A stretch of 64,000 bases of DNA, from the NCBI RefSeq assembly GCF_001514265.1, contig NZ_KQ949006.1, positions 1 through 64,000 on the forward strand, written 5' to 3'. Positions 34,365 through 43,749 of this stretch are shown here, piece after piece. The notes under the pieces were generated by a model. That model worked only from the letters and a program-made list of their open reading frames with translations. It did no database searches and was not told the origin of the DNA. A program made the position numbers and the translations under genes. How positions within the stretch are numbered: the stretch's first letter is position 1; each line of letters opens with the position of its first letter. Source of the stretch: Streptomyces resistomycificus (GTDB lineage Bacteria; Actinomycetota; Actinomycetes; Streptomycetales; Streptomycetaceae).

Positions 34365-35627
34365 ATGGCCTCACAGCAGCGACGGGCCCGTTCCAGGCGG
34401 CTGGCGTTCATCGCCGCGACGGTCGCCGCGTCGGCCGCCCTGGCCTCGGGACCGGGTGCCGCCGCGGGGGTGGGGCGGGACACCGATCCTCCCGCTCCGA
34501 CACCCGCGCTCACCCCCACGCCGACGCCGACGCCGGCACCGACGCAGTCCGCGGGGCCCGCGAATACCGGCCCCGCCTTCGGTGCCTACCTCGACTACGG
34601 TCCCCGTGGCGTGGCGCGGATCGCCGAACTCAGCCGCTGGCTGGGCGACGCCGAACTGCGGGTCGGCCACACCTACCTGCCCGGCGACCGCTGGAGCAAC
34701 ATCGAGGGCGCTCCCGGCTTCCTCGACGTGTGGGCGGACTGGCGGCTCGAGAGGGACGACCGGATGCTCGTCCTCAACGTGCCCATGATGGAGCGCAACG
34801 AGGGCAACGTCTCCGACGCCGAGGTGCGCGGACTGCTGCGGCAGGGCGCGGCCGGACAGTTCGACCACCACTTCCGCAGACTCGCCCAGCGGCTGGTCGA
34901 GTTGGAGGTGCCGGACACGGTCATCGTGCTCGGCTGGGAGATGAACGGCATCACCTACACCCACCGCTGCGGGCCCGACCCGGAGGCGTGGAAGAAGTAC
35001 TGGAACAGAATCGTCACCGCGATGCGGGCCGTGCCCGGGCAGAAGTTCCGTTTCGACTTCACGCCCTCCCGCGGCCGGGACGCCGTTCCCTGGACGCGGT
35101 GTTATCCGGGGGACGACACGGTCGACATCATCGGAATGGACTCCTACGACCAGCCGTCCGGGCTGAGTTTCGACCAACAGGTGACCGAGCCCTACGGACT
35201 CCGGGAACACGTGGACTTCGCCAAGGCGCACGGCAAGCCCATCTCGTATCCGGAATGGGGGCTGTTCCGCAACGGGGACAACTCCGAGTACATGCGGCGC
35301 ATGCTCGCCTGGATGGACGAACACAAGCCGCTGTACAACACGCTGACCGACTACTGCCCGCACGGTGTCTGGCAGTGCGGGAACAACCCCAAGTCGTCCG
35401 AGGTCTACCGGTCGGTGCTCTTCGGCCGCACCGACCCGGTCACGGAGCCGACCAAGCCGGTCGAGCCGACGAAGCCGGTCGAACCCACCACGCCGGTCGA
35501 GCCCACCACGCCGCCCGAGCCGACGACCCCGGCGAACTGCTCCCCGCTGGATCTGGGCGACTGGGTGGAGTACTGGCTCGGCGGGAAGCTGTGCCTGCGC
35601 TTCGACTGGTGGTCGCGCAGCCGGTAG
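34365..35627 (+). CDS. Secreted glycoside hydrolase, GH26-like
   Basis: A 420-residue secreted protein. A signal peptide is followed by a PTPTPTPAPT linker and a GH26-like TIM barrel: FGAYLDYGPRG, the acid/base Glu in VLGWEMNG near residue 192 and the nucleophile Glu in ISYPEWGL near 297. A PTKPVEPT-type repeat stalk (about 365-395) leads to a short Trp-rich end. GH26 enzymes cut beta-mannans and related glucans. Beside the exopolysaccharide operon it may trim or release that polymer. An AAAGGAG site sets the ATG at 34365. Confidence 0.85.
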   Translation: MASQQRRARSRRLAFIAATVAASAALASGPGAAAGVGRDTDPPAPTPALTPTPTPTPAPTQSAGPANTGPAFGAYLDYGPRGVARIAELSRWLGDAELRVGHTYLPGDRWSNIEGAPGFLDVWADWRLERDDRMLVLNVPMMERNEGNVSDAEVRGLLRQGAAGQFDHHFRRLAQRLVELEVPDTVIVLGWEMNGITYTHRCGPDPEAWKKYWNRIVTAMRAVPGQKFRFDFTPSRGRDAVPWTRCYPGDDTVDIIGMDSYDQPSGLSFDQQVTEPYGLREHVDFAKAHGKPISYPEWGLFRNGDNSEYMRRMLAWMDEHKPLYNTLTDYCPHGVWQCGNNPKSSEVYRSVLFGRTDPVTEPTKPVEPTKPVEPTTPVEPTTPPEPTTPANCSPLDLGDWVEYWLGGKLCLRFDWWSRSR

Positions 35628-35641
35628 CACAGCCGGGAGAA

Positions 35642-35676
35642 GGTGGCGGCAGCTTCGGTCAGGGCCTGCCGCCACC
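35642..35676. terminator. Bidirectional hairpin at the end of the EPS operon
   Basis: A perfect 11-bp stem (GGTGGCGGCAG and complement) sits between the GH26-like gene and the convergent operon, overlapping the last codons of the FemAB-like gene. Confidence 0.75.
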
Positions 35677-36786
35677 GTCACGCTCCTTCCGCTCCCGCCA
35701 TCCCTTCCAGTGCAGCAGCAGTTCCTTGCCCCGCCGTCTCGCGGCCACGTCGCAGACGACCGCCGCGAGCAGCGGGGCGGTACGCCGACGGGCGAGCAAC
35801 AGGCGCTGGTTGACGACCGTCTCGGGCCGCCAGTGGTGTTTGTAAGGTTCGTTGCCGCGCAGCAGACTCAGCGTGTCGCGCCCGCAGCCGTGCGTGTGCT
35901 CCGTGGACGCGTCGAGCAGCATCACCGCCACATCCGTCCTGCGTTCCCGCAGGCACGGGTGGGCGCCGTACAGGTAGCCGCCCGCCAGCCGCCGGGACAG
36001 CAGTGTCAGATCCACCGCCACCACGTCGTCCTCCAGGCGGAACTCGGTGACCACCGCGTCCCCGGACCGCACCATCGTGCCGACCGCCCGTACCAGGTGC
36101 TCGCGGAACCGCGGCCGCAGATGCTCCGACGTCACCTTCCGCCCCTGCCACTGCAGTTCGTGCAGCTCGACGAGCCGGCGCAACGCCTTGTCGACCTCGT
36201 CCGCTGTCACGACACGCCGCTCGAGGCCCAGCGCGGCGACCCTGCGCAGCTTGGCCCGGGCCCGTTGCTGGGTCTTGGCCGACGGCAGCCGGGCCACCAG
36301 CTCGTCCATCGGCAGGCCGGGCAGCTCCAGGCACACCGAGTCGGCCACCCGCCGGCGGGGCCCGCGCCAGTGGTCGTGGATCCGCTCGGCGGCCCCGCCC
36401 GGGCGTACCTCGCGGAGGTCGATCACGGCCGTGCGGGCGGCGGCGCGCAGCCCCTCGGCGAGTGCGGCCACCGCCTGCTCGCCGTGTTCGTCGTCCAGCA
36501 GGACGTCCCCGTAGTCGGAGATCGCCCCGCCCAGTGGCACCAGGGAGGGCACCGGGCGGCCGACGCGCATGAGCGGGGCGGCGGCGACGAGTCGCCCCCC
36601 GACGCGGACCAGCACCAGCCGCAGCCGGCCGCGTCTGCCGTACGACAGCCACCAGGAGTGCAGCCAGGCGTGGCTCTGGAACGGGGTCGCGGAGGCGCAG
36701 CGCCGGTACAGCGCGCCCCACTCGTCGGCCAGTTCGGCGAAGGTCCGCTCGTCGGTGACGAGTTCCGCCGTGCAGGTCGGGTTCAC
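35659..36786 (-). CDS. FemAB/BioF2-like GNAT acyltransferase of the EPS operon
   Basis: A 375-residue protein with the BioF2-like/FemAB double-GNAT pattern: TPFQSHAWLHSWWLSYGRRGRLRLV near the start and a C-terminal LLSRRLAGGYLYGAHPCLRERRTDVAVML core. Such enzymes in polysaccharide clusters add acyl or aminoacyl groups to the polymer or its precursors. The GTG at 36786 overlaps the Wzz-like stop by four bases. It is the last gene of the operon. Confidence 0.8.
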   Translation of the reverse strand: MNPTCTAELVTDERTFAELADEWGALYRRCASATPFQSHAWLHSWWLSYGRRGRLRLVLVRVGGRLVAAAPLMRVGRPVPSLVPLGGAISDYGDVLLDDEHGEQAVAALAEGLRAAARTAVIDLREVRPGGAAERIHDHWRGPRRRVADSVCLELPGLPMDELVARLPSAKTQQRARAKLRRVAALGLERRVVTADEVDKALRRLVELHELQWQGRKVTSEHLRPRFREHLVRAVGTMVRSGDAVVTEFRLEDDVVAVDLTLLSRRLAGGYLYGAHPCLRERRTDVAVMLLDASTEHTHGCGRDTLSLLRGNEPYKHHWRPETVVNQRLLLARRRTAPLLAAVVCDVAARRRGKELLLHWKGWRERKERDGGGRP

Positions 36787-37433
36787 AGCTGCCCGTGCAC
36801 GTCGGCGGCGGGGGCGGGCCCGGGCACGGAGGCCGGACGGCCCGGCTCGTCGCCGGTCCGGCGGGGGCGGGCCAGCATAGCCAGGCCGCCGAGCAGGCCG
36901 CCGGCGCTCGCGCCGACCAGACCCGTCACCGCGGGCGAGGCCGAGGACGCCTCGGTGGGCTTGGTGGCGCGGGCGAACTGCTGGAGTTCGACGTGGGTGG
37001 TGGCCTGGGCGTCGTTCGCGTGCCGGGTCAGCGCGCGGGAGACGGCGTTGGCCATGTCGGCGGCCAGGTCGGGGCGTGCGGAGGTGGCCGTGATGGCGAC
37101 CATCGGGGCGTCCGGCGAGGTCTCCGTGCGCACACTCGACTTCAGCGTCCTCACCGGCACTCCGGCCCACACCTGGGCGTCCCCGAGCACCGCGACCTGC
37201 GTGGCGACCCGGCCGTACGCCGTGGCGAAGCCGAGCGCGGACGCCGGGTCGGACTGCTCGGTCGGTACGGCGACCACATAGCTGGTGGCCGTGTAGGCGG
37301 GCGGCTTGGCGATGCCGTACACCCCGCCGAGCAGGCCGCCCGCGAGGGCGCCCGCCGCGATCAGGGACCAGGGCGGGAGGGCCTTGGCGAGGGCGGCGGC
37401 CGGACGGCGCGGGCCGGTGGCGTGGTGGGTCAT
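36783..37433 (-). CDS. Wzz/YveK-like chain-length protein
   Basis: A 216-residue membrane protein with two transmembrane segments (near LIAAGALAGGLLGGVYGI and GLVGASAGGLLGGLAMLA) flanking an extracytoplasmic domain. It opens with the Wzz-like PPAYTATSYVVAV motif. The family sets the length of surface polysaccharides. No tyrosine kinase domain is fused or adjacent. Overlaps of four bases with both neighbours show tight coupling. Confidence 0.78.
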   Translation of the reverse strand: MTHHATGPRRPAAALAKALPPWSLIAAGALAGGLLGGVYGIAKPPAYTATSYVVAVPTEQSDPASALGFATAYGRVATQVAVLGDAQVWAGVPVRTLKSSVRTETSPDAPMVAITATSARPDLAADMANAVSRALTRHANDAQATTHVELQQFARATKPTEASSASPAVTGLVGASAGGLLGGLAMLARPRRTGDEPGRPASVPGPAPAADVHGQL

Positions 37434-38584
37434 GAGGAACGGGCTCCCATGGGTGAGCGGGACTCGGAAGGGGCGGCCACCGTGGCCGCGTAGACGGTCA
37501 TGAGCCGGGCGGCGCTGCGGGTGATGCTGTAGTGGTGGGCGGCGTCGGGGGCGGTCCGCGGGTGCGGGCCCCGCGCCCGGGCCGCCGCGATGGCCCGGGC
37601 GAACGCCTCCGGGCCGCCCCGGACCGGGCGGGCGGCGGGCGCGGCCTGCTCGGGCAGGTCCTCGATCGCCGGGCAGGACGCGTAGCGCACGGGCAGCCCG
37701 GCCGCCAGCGCCTCCACGACCGCCAGGCCGAAGGCCTCCTCGGCGGACGGCGAGGCGAGCAGGTCCATGGCCGCGGTGAGCGAGGGCAGGTCGGGGCCGG
37801 GGGAGCCGTCGGGGACGGACGGGCGTTCGCCGGTGAACAGGACGCGGTCGGCGACCCCCGCCTCGCGGGCGGTGCGGCGCAGGACGCTCTCCTCCGGACC
37901 GCCGCCGACCAGCAACAGCCAGCAGTCAGAGGGGAGTTGGGCGAGTGCCCGGATCAGGACGTCGAAGCGCTTGCCCGCCACGAGTCGGCCGACGCCGCCG
38001 ACGACGTACGCGGTCTCCGGCAGCCCGAGGCGTCGGCGGGTACGCAGCCGCTGTGCCGGGTCGAAGCGGAAGCGGTCCAGGTCGATGCCGTTCGGGACGA
38101 CCTCGACGCGGGGGGCCGGTACGCCCCAGCGCACGAGTCGGTCGGCGACCGTGGGGGAGACGGCGACGGTCGACCGGCCCAGGCGCTCGCTGGCCAGGTA
38201 GAGCCCGCGGACCCCCGGGGTCAGCTGCCGGCCCTCCATCTGGGAGTCGCCCAGGGAGTGTTCGGTGGCCACGATCGCCCGGACGCCCGCGAGGCGCGCG
38301 GCGAGACGGCCATAGACACAGGCGCGGTAGAGGTGGGTGTGCACCAGGTCGTAGTGGCCGCCGCGGACGAGGCGGACCAGGCGGGGCAGTGCGGCCAGGT
38401 CCCGGTTGCCGGCCATGCCGAGGTGGGTCACGCGGACGCCGTCCGCGACCAGCCCCTCGGCCACCGAGCCCGGGTTGGTGAGCGTCACGACGTCGCAGTC
38501 CACGGGCAGGTGCCGCAGCAGCAGCCGCAGCTGCTGTTCGGCGCCGCCCACCCCGAGGCCGGTGATGACATGCAGGGCCTTCAC
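37430..38584 (-). CDS. Glycosyltransferase, GT4 family
   Basis: A 384-residue GT-B enzyme. The N-terminal HVITGLGVGGAEQQLRLLLRHLP segment and the donor-binding C-terminal half (PNGIDLDRFRFD, GVGRLVAGKRFDVLIRAL, SPSAEEAFGLAVVEALAAGLPV with the EX7E motif) are typical of GT4. It adds a sugar to the lipid-linked repeat unit. The start is GTG at 38584, one base after the deacetylase stop. Confidence 0.88.
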   Translation of the reverse strand: MKALHVITGLGVGGAEQQLRLLLRHLPVDCDVVTLTNPGSVAEGLVADGVRVTHLGMAGNRDLAALPRLVRLVRGGHYDLVHTHLYRACVYGRLAARLAGVRAIVATEHSLGDSQMEGRQLTPGVRGLYLASERLGRSTVAVSPTVADRLVRWGVPAPRVEVVPNGIDLDRFRFDPAQRLRTRRRLGLPETAYVVGGVGRLVAGKRFDVLIRALAQLPSDCWLLLVGGGPEESVLRRTAREAGVADRVLFTGERPSVPDGSPGPDLPSLTAAMDLLASPSAEEAFGLAVVEALAAGLPVRYASCPAIEDLPEQAAPAARPVRGGPEAFARAIAAARARGPHPRTAPDAAHHYSITRSAARLMTVYAATVAAPSESRSPMGARSS

Positions 38585-38585
38585 C

Positions 38586-39338
38586 TCAGACCCCCTCGAC
38601 GGGACGCCGGCGCAGGCGGTGCAGCCGGTACTTCAGGAAGAGGCGTACGGCGGTGTCGTGCTGACCGACGTGGACGCGGGGGAGGGCGTGGACGCCGTTC
38701 AGCGGGCCGGGGTCGATGGCGCAGGCGTAGGTGTAACCGGCCGCGCGCACGGCGTCGACGGCACGTCGGTCGACCGTGCCGTACGGGTAGCAGAAGCCGG
38801 CGACCTCCTCTCCGGTCAACTCCGCCAGCAGAGCTCTGCTTTCGGTGACCTCCCTGTGCAGCGTGTCGTCGTCGGCCTTCGTCAGGTCGACGTGGGTCAG
38901 GCCGTGCGAGCCGATCTCGACGCCCTCGGCGGCGGCCTGCCGGATCCCGTCGGCGGTCAGGAGCGGCTTGCGCGGGCCCAGCGGGTCCCAGGCGTTGTCG
39001 CCGCCGAGGCGGCCCGGCAGGACGAAGAGGGTGGCGCCGCAGTCGTGGCGGCGGAGCACGGGCAGGGCCCGCTCGACGAAGTCGGCGTATCCGTCGTCGA
39101 AGGTGAGACCCACCAGGCCTCGGCCCTCGCCGCGGGCGCGGGCGGCGAGCAGGTCGGCCGTCGAGACGCCCCTCAGGCCCCGGGCGCGCAGCCAGCGCAG
39201 CTGGCCGTCCAGCCGTTCGGGTGTGACCGTGATGCGGTAGGGGTCGTCGGAGCAGTCGCCCACGGAGTGGTACATGGCCACCCAGGGGACCGGTCCCGCG
39301 TGGGTGGTTCTGCCGGTGGAGTCAACGGTTGCTGCCAT
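38586..39338 (-). CDS. Polysaccharide deacetylase (CE4/NodB)
   Basis: A 250-residue NodB-homology protein. The metal motifs are LTFDDGYADF (catalytic Asp) and GSHGLTHVDL (HxxxH), with a late CYPYGTVDRRA segment. There is no signal peptide. It should remove N-acetyl groups from the polymer or its lipid intermediate. The 3' end runs into the GT4 start, and it overlaps the flippase gene by 17 nt. Confidence 0.87.
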   Translation of the reverse strand: MAATVDSTGRTTHAGPVPWVAMYHSVGDCSDDPYRITVTPERLDGQLRWLRARGLRGVSTADLLAARARGEGRGLVGLTFDDGYADFVERALPVLRRHDCGATLFVLPGRLGGDNAWDPLGPRKPLLTADGIRQAAAEGVEIGSHGLTHVDLTKADDDTLHREVTESRALLAELTGEEVAGFCYPYGTVDRRAVDAVRAAGYTYACAIDPGPLNGVHALPRVHVGQHDTAVRLFLKYRLHRLRRRPVEGV

Positions 39339-40980
39339 GGCGGAGCCTTCGGGTGACGGTACGAGCGACGTGTCGTACGGAGTGGTGGACGGGGGCCAGT
39401 CCCCGCGCGCCCAGGGCTTGGGCGAGCAGGGCGAAGACGACGGTCACCGTCGAGGCGCCGGCGGCGAGAGCGGGCAGTGGCGTGCCGAACCGGCTCGCCA
39501 CGAAGGCGCCGGCGAGGGTGGCGACCGCCGCCGCGCAGACCGGCCTGCCCAGCTCGGCGAGGACCCGCCGGGTCCGGATCGGGACGTTGCGCTCGCCCAT
39601 GCCGGCCAGCAGCAGGGCGGCCGTGACGGTGATGCCGGCCGCGTTGGCGGCGGCGATGCCGGTGACGCCCCAGGGGCCCACCGCCCAGACCCCGAGCCAG
39701 CAGGTCACGACGATGCCGACGGCCATCGCGCCGAGCGGGTACCAGGTGGGGCGTCCCGCCGAGAAGTACGAGCGGATCAGACAGCCGACCAACGTCTGGC
39801 CGAGCAGCCCGAGGGCGTACACGCGCATGACGCCCGCGGTGGCCGCCGTGTCCGCGGCGGTGAACGCGCCGCGCTGGAAGAGGAGTTCGATCATCTGCGG
39901 GGCGCACGCGATCACCGTCGCCGCGCCGAGCAGGACCATGCACGCGGCCAGCGCCAGGTCCCGCTCCACCCGGTCCCGGGCCCGCTGGACGTCGCCCTCG
40001 GCCAGGGCCCGCGCGACCACCGGGAAGGTGACCGTGCACAGCATGAGCGACAGCGTCATCGGGATCTGCGCGACCTTCTGCGCGTAGTTGAGGTGCGAGA
40101 TGGCCCCGGCGGGGAGCGTGGAGGCGAGGAAGCGTTCGATGAGGACCTGGGACTGTCGGCACAGCGCGAACAGCAGGACGGTGGCGACCAGCGCCAGTGT
40201 CACCGCGCGGTCGGGCGACTCGACGGGCTCCTGCCGGGCAGCCGCCTTCCGTCGCAACCGCCGCCAGACCGAGGGCAGTTGGACAGCCACCATCAGTCCG
40301 CTGCCCACCGCGACACCGAGGGCCGCCGAGCGCACCCCCCACCGCCCGCCCAGCACGAACATCGCGGTGATGATGCCGGTGTTGTACGCCACGTAGATCG
40401 CGGCCGGCACCAGGAACCGCCGGTGTGCCCGCAGTACCGCGCTGCAGTACCCGGCGAGCCCGAAGCCCAGCACGCACAGCGCGGTGATCCGGGTGCAGTC
40501 GACGGCCAGCGACGGGTCGGGCAGGCCCGGTGCGAGGGCCTCGACCAGGTGCGGGGCGGTGCCCGCGATCAGCGCGGACACCGCGACGAAGGCCAGCGAC
40601 AGGCGGGGCAGGGTGGCGGCGACCAGGGCGCGGACCGGGTCGCCGGGGGCGCCCTGGGCCCGGCGGGCCAGGGCCAGGCTGAACGCCGGGATCAAGACGA
40701 AGGCCAGCCCGTCCTCGATCAGGAGCGTGGCCGCGAACTCCGGCACGGTCCAGGCCACCAGGAAGGCGTCCGTCTCGCTTCCGGCCCCGAACAACCGGGC
40801 CAGCGCCTGGTCGCGGACCAGGCCGAGGACGGCTCCGGCGACCGAGAGGACGGCCGTGACGAGGGTGGCCTTGGCGAGGAACCGCCGTGATACGGGGGCG
40901 AGTTCGGTGGCGTCCGCGGTGCGGGCCGCGGGTACGGTGGCCGCGGCCGCCGGGGTGCTTTGGGAAGGTTTCGTCCTCAT
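39322..40980 (-). CDS. MurJ/Wzx-like polysaccharide flippase
   Basis: A 552-residue membrane protein of the MviN/MurJ (MOP) family with about 14 hydrophobic segments, beginning VSRRFLAKATLVTAVLSVAG. Within the operon it takes the Wzx role, moving lipid-linked repeat units outward. The true start is the ATG at 40980, which overlaps the polymerase stop by four bases; the frame is open further upstream but that part is antisense to the polymerase gene. Confidence 0.85.
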   Translation of the reverse strand: MRTKPSQSTPAAAATVPAARTADATELAPVSRRFLAKATLVTAVLSVAGAVLGLVRDQALARLFGAGSETDAFLVAWTVPEFAATLLIEDGLAFVLIPAFSLALARRAQGAPGDPVRALVAATLPRLSLAFVAVSALIAGTAPHLVEALAPGLPDPSLAVDCTRITALCVLGFGLAGYCSAVLRAHRRFLVPAAIYVAYNTGIITAMFVLGGRWGVRSAALGVAVGSGLMVAVQLPSVWRRLRRKAAARQEPVESPDRAVTLALVATVLLFALCRQSQVLIERFLASTLPAGAISHLNYAQKVAQIPMTLSLMLCTVTFPVVARALAEGDVQRARDRVERDLALAACMVLLGAATVIACAPQMIELLFQRGAFTAADTAATAGVMRVYALGLLGQTLVGCLIRSYFSAGRPTWYPLGAMAVGIVVTCWLGVWAVGPWGVTGIAAANAAGITVTAALLLAGMGERNVPIRTRRVLAELGRPVCAAAVATLAGAFVASRFGTPLPALAAGASTVTVVFALLAQALGARGLAPVHHSVRHVARTVTRRLRHGSNR

Positions 40981-42323
40981 CGTGCCGCGGCCTTCTCGGC
41001 GGCCACGCCGGCCGGCCGCTCGGCCGGGATCTCGCGGGAGCCGCTGGTGGCCAGCGCCCACCAGCCCACCAGCCCGAAGCCCACCGCCGTCAGCACGGTC
41101 GCGGGCCCGCCGATGTCGGCGTAGGCGAAGTCGGTGAGCTGCCACACCAGCAGGCCGCAGGCGATGAGCCCGCAGTCCAGGCCCGGCCCGTCCCGGCGGA
41201 CCCGGATCAGCCGCCGCAGCCCGCACACCAGCAGCGCCAGCCAGCTCCCGGCCAGCGCGAGCAGCCCGGCCAGGCCCTGCTCGGCGAGGATCAGCAGGTA
41301 CATGTTGTGCGGGGAGAGCAGGGGCTGCCTGCGGAAGGAGGCACCCGCGCCGTCGGTGTCGCTGCCCGAGGACAGCGCCAGCGAGGCATGGGCGTCCCGG
41401 TGCTCCGGGAAGCCCTTCAACCCCACGCCGGTCAGCGGCTGTTCGCGCCACATGCCGACGGCCGCCGCCCACATGGTGTACCGGTCGGTCACGGACTGGT
41501 CGGGGGCGTCGGCGACCTGCGTGATGCTGGTGATCCGTTCCTGGAGCATCGCCGTACCGACCCCGAACCCGCCCACCAGGATCACGCCGGCCGCGGCCAC
41601 GGCCGCCCCGACCTTCAACGCCCGCCGCGTTCCGGCGAGCACGAGCTGGACGGTGCACGTCACCGCGGTCGCGATCCAGGCGCCCCGGCTGAAGGACAGC
41701 GCGAGCGGCAGCAGAAGGGCCAGCGCGCATCCGGCGGCGACAACCCGCTGCCGCACGGCCGTACGCCCCAGCGCCAGTCCCGTCGCGCACACCAGCCCGA
41801 AGGACACGACCGTCGCCATGCCCATCACGTCCTGCGACCCGAAGGTGCCGACGGCCCGGATCATCTCCCCCTGGTACGAGGCACCGGTGCCGGTCGCGTA
41901 CTGGTGCACGCCGATCGCCCCCTGCCACAGGCCGAGCCCCACGAACGACCAGGCCAGCAGCCGGAAGTCGCCCCGGCCACGGACCAGGAGCAGCACGGTG
42001 GCCGGGACGAGGACGAAGACCTGGAGATAACGGCCCATGCCGGAGAGCCCCTCACCCGGCGAGGACGCTCCCATCGCGGCGAGGGCCAGCCCGGCCACGG
42101 GCAGTCCGAGGAGCACGGCCGCCGTACGGGACAGGGGGCGCCGCCGGTCCCGTAGGAGACGGACCGCGCAGTACAGGACCACGAGCGCGGACAGCGCGTC
42201 GGCGGGGCCCGCGCCGCCCTCGCCGCCGGGCGCCAGAGGCAGCCCGAGCAGGGCGACGACGGCCACCACGGGCAGGACGGGGGACAGCTGCCGTACGCGG
42301 GGCAGCGGCAGTGCGTGGGTCAT
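40977..42323 (-). CDS. O-antigen ligase/Wzy-like polysaccharide polymerase
   Basis: A 448-residue integral membrane protein with about 10-12 hydrophobic segments and the Wzy_C/WaaL-like extracytoplasmic loop (EQPLTGVGLKGFPEHRDAH, SPHNMYLLILAEQGLAGLL). It should polymerise repeat units outside the membrane. The start at 42323 leaves four bases to the sugar transferase stop. Confidence 0.83.
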   Translation of the reverse strand: MTHALPLPRVRQLSPVLPVVAVVALLGLPLAPGGEGGAGPADALSALVVLYCAVRLLRDRRRPLSRTAAVLLGLPVAGLALAAMGASSPGEGLSGMGRYLQVFVLVPATVLLLVRGRGDFRLLAWSFVGLGLWQGAIGVHQYATGTGASYQGEMIRAVGTFGSQDVMGMATVVSFGLVCATGLALGRTAVRQRVVAAGCALALLLPLALSFSRGAWIATAVTCTVQLVLAGTRRALKVGAAVAAAGVILVGGFGVGTAMLQERITSITQVADAPDQSVTDRYTMWAAAVGMWREQPLTGVGLKGFPEHRDAHASLALSSGSDTDGAGASFRRQPLLSPHNMYLLILAEQGLAGLLALAGSWLALLVCGLRRLIRVRRDGPGLDCGLIACGLLVWQLTDFAYADIGGPATVLTAVGFGLVGWWALATSGSREIPAERPAGVAAEKAAAR

Positions 42324-42327
42324 GTGC

Positions 42328-43749
42328 TCAGCTCCCCGTCGGACGCAGGAGCGAGACCGCGGTGCGCAGCAGGATGCAGACGTCCTGCCACAGCGACCAG
42401 TTGTCGATGTAGGCGTTGTCGAAGCGGGCCCGGTCCTCGATGGAGGTGTCGCCGCGCAGGCCGTGGATCTGGGCCAGACCGGTGATGCCGGTCTGCATGC
42501 GGTGGCGGGCGGCGTAGCCCGGGTAGGTCTGGCTGAACTTGGCCACGAAGTAGGGACGTTCGGGGCGGGGGCCGACCAGGCTCATGTCGCCCCACAGGAC
42601 GTTCCACAGCTGGAGCAGCTCGTCCAGCGAGGTGCGGCGCAGGAAGCGGCAGAACCACGGCATGCGGTACTCGTTGGCCACGCTCCAGCGGGTGGCCGCC
42701 TCGTGCTCGTTGACCGGGCGGTGGGTGCGGAACTTCAGCAGCGTGAAGGGCTTCCCGTCCCGGCCGATGCGTTCCTGCCGGAACACCACGCCCCGCCCGC
42801 CGGTCAGCCGCAGCAGCACCGCGCACACCAGCAGCAGCGGGCTGACCAGCAGCAACAGCGTCCCGGACACGGTCACGTCCAGCGCCCGCTTGCCGCCGCC
42901 CCGCCGCGGGGAGCCCGTCTCCAGCAGCCGGCAGGAGAACCCGGCGAGCTGGTCCAGCGTCCGGCACGACGGCGAGTCGGCGTCCACCTCCCACACCGCG
43001 CAGCCCGACTGGGCGAGCGCGCGCAGCAGCGGGCCCTGCTGGGACCGCGCGGAGGGATGCACGACCAGGACGTCCCGCACACCGTTCTGGATGAGGGCGC
43101 GCTCGACCTCCTCACCGGTCGTCAGCACCGGCAGCCCCTCCTTGCCGTCCGGCTGCTCGGCCACGACCCCCACCGGCCGCACCCCGCTCCGCGGATGGCG
43201 CAGCACGGCGGCGGCCACCCGCTGCGCGGTGGCGACGGGGCCGATGACGAGGGCGGCGCGCGGCCGGGCGAGCCGCACCGCGCGCCGCTGCGCGTGCACG
43301 AGGCCGCGGCCCACGCAGGCCGTAGCCGACTGGAGCAGGAAGCCGCCGGCCAGCGTGCCGAAGCTCAGCGCGCGCTCCGGCGCGTACGCCGCCACGAGCG
43401 CCGCGACCGCGAGCCAGCCCACCGCGATCCGGCCGCAGACGGCGGGCAGTTCGTCGAGGATTCCCTGCACGGACCGGGCGAGGCGCGGGCGCAGCAGTAA
43501 CGACGCGGTCACCAGCAGGGCCACGAGCAGCGGATGGCGCTCGGCCTCCGCCACGGCGCAGGCGCCCAGCAGGGCGGCGACCACGTCCGCGGCGAGCAGC
43601 GGAGCCGGTGAGGCCGACCGGGCCGGAGGCCGGCGCAGCGGGAACCGGAAACCGGCGTCGGCGCCGCGCGGCGGCATGACCGAGACGGGCGAGAATCCGA
43701 GATCCCGTGCCTGCCCACCGGGCGAGGGGACGGTGCTTTCCGCAGTCAC
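42328..43749 (-). CDS. Polyprenyl-phosphate sugar-1-phosphate transferase (EPS initiating enzyme)
   Basis: A 473-residue protein. The N-terminal half has membrane helices and a Rossmann-like CoA-binding-type domain. The C-terminal bacterial sugar transferase domain (PF02397) is clear: KRALDVTVSGTLLLLVSPLL, VFRQERIGRDGKPFTLLKFR, RRTSLDELLQLWNVLWGDMS, LVGPRPERPYF. It moves a sugar phosphate to undecaprenyl phosphate and so starts the polymer. The GTG at 43749 overlaps the upstream GT stop by four bases. Confidence 0.9.
   Translation of the reverse strand: MTAESTVPSPGGQARDLGFSPVSVMPPRGADAGFRFPLRRPPARSASPAPLLAADVVAALLGACAVAEAERHPLLVALLVTASLLLRPRLARSVQGILDELPAVCGRIAVGWLAVAALVAAYAPERALSFGTLAGGFLLQSATACVGRGLVHAQRRAVRLARPRAALVIGPVATAQRVAAAVLRHPRSGVRPVGVVAEQPDGKEGLPVLTTGEEVERALIQNGVRDVLVVHPSARSQQGPLLRALAQSGCAVWEVDADSPSCRTLDQLAGFSCRLLETGSPRRGGGKRALDVTVSGTLLLLVSPLLLVCAVLLRLTGGRGVVFRQERIGRDGKPFTLLKFRTHRPVNEHEAATRWSVANEYRMPWFCRFLRRTSLDELLQLWNVLWGDMSLVGPRPERPYFVAKFSQTYPGYAARHRMQTGITGLAQIHGLRGDTSIEDRARFDNAYIDNWSLWQDVCILLRTAVSLLRPTGS

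Noticed and set aside
39322..41928. 868-codon start for the flippase gene
   Set aside because: The extra N-terminal 316 codons are antisense to nothing conserved and lie within the polymerase gene. The ATG at 40980 overlaps the polymerase stop and starts the MurJ-like sequence.
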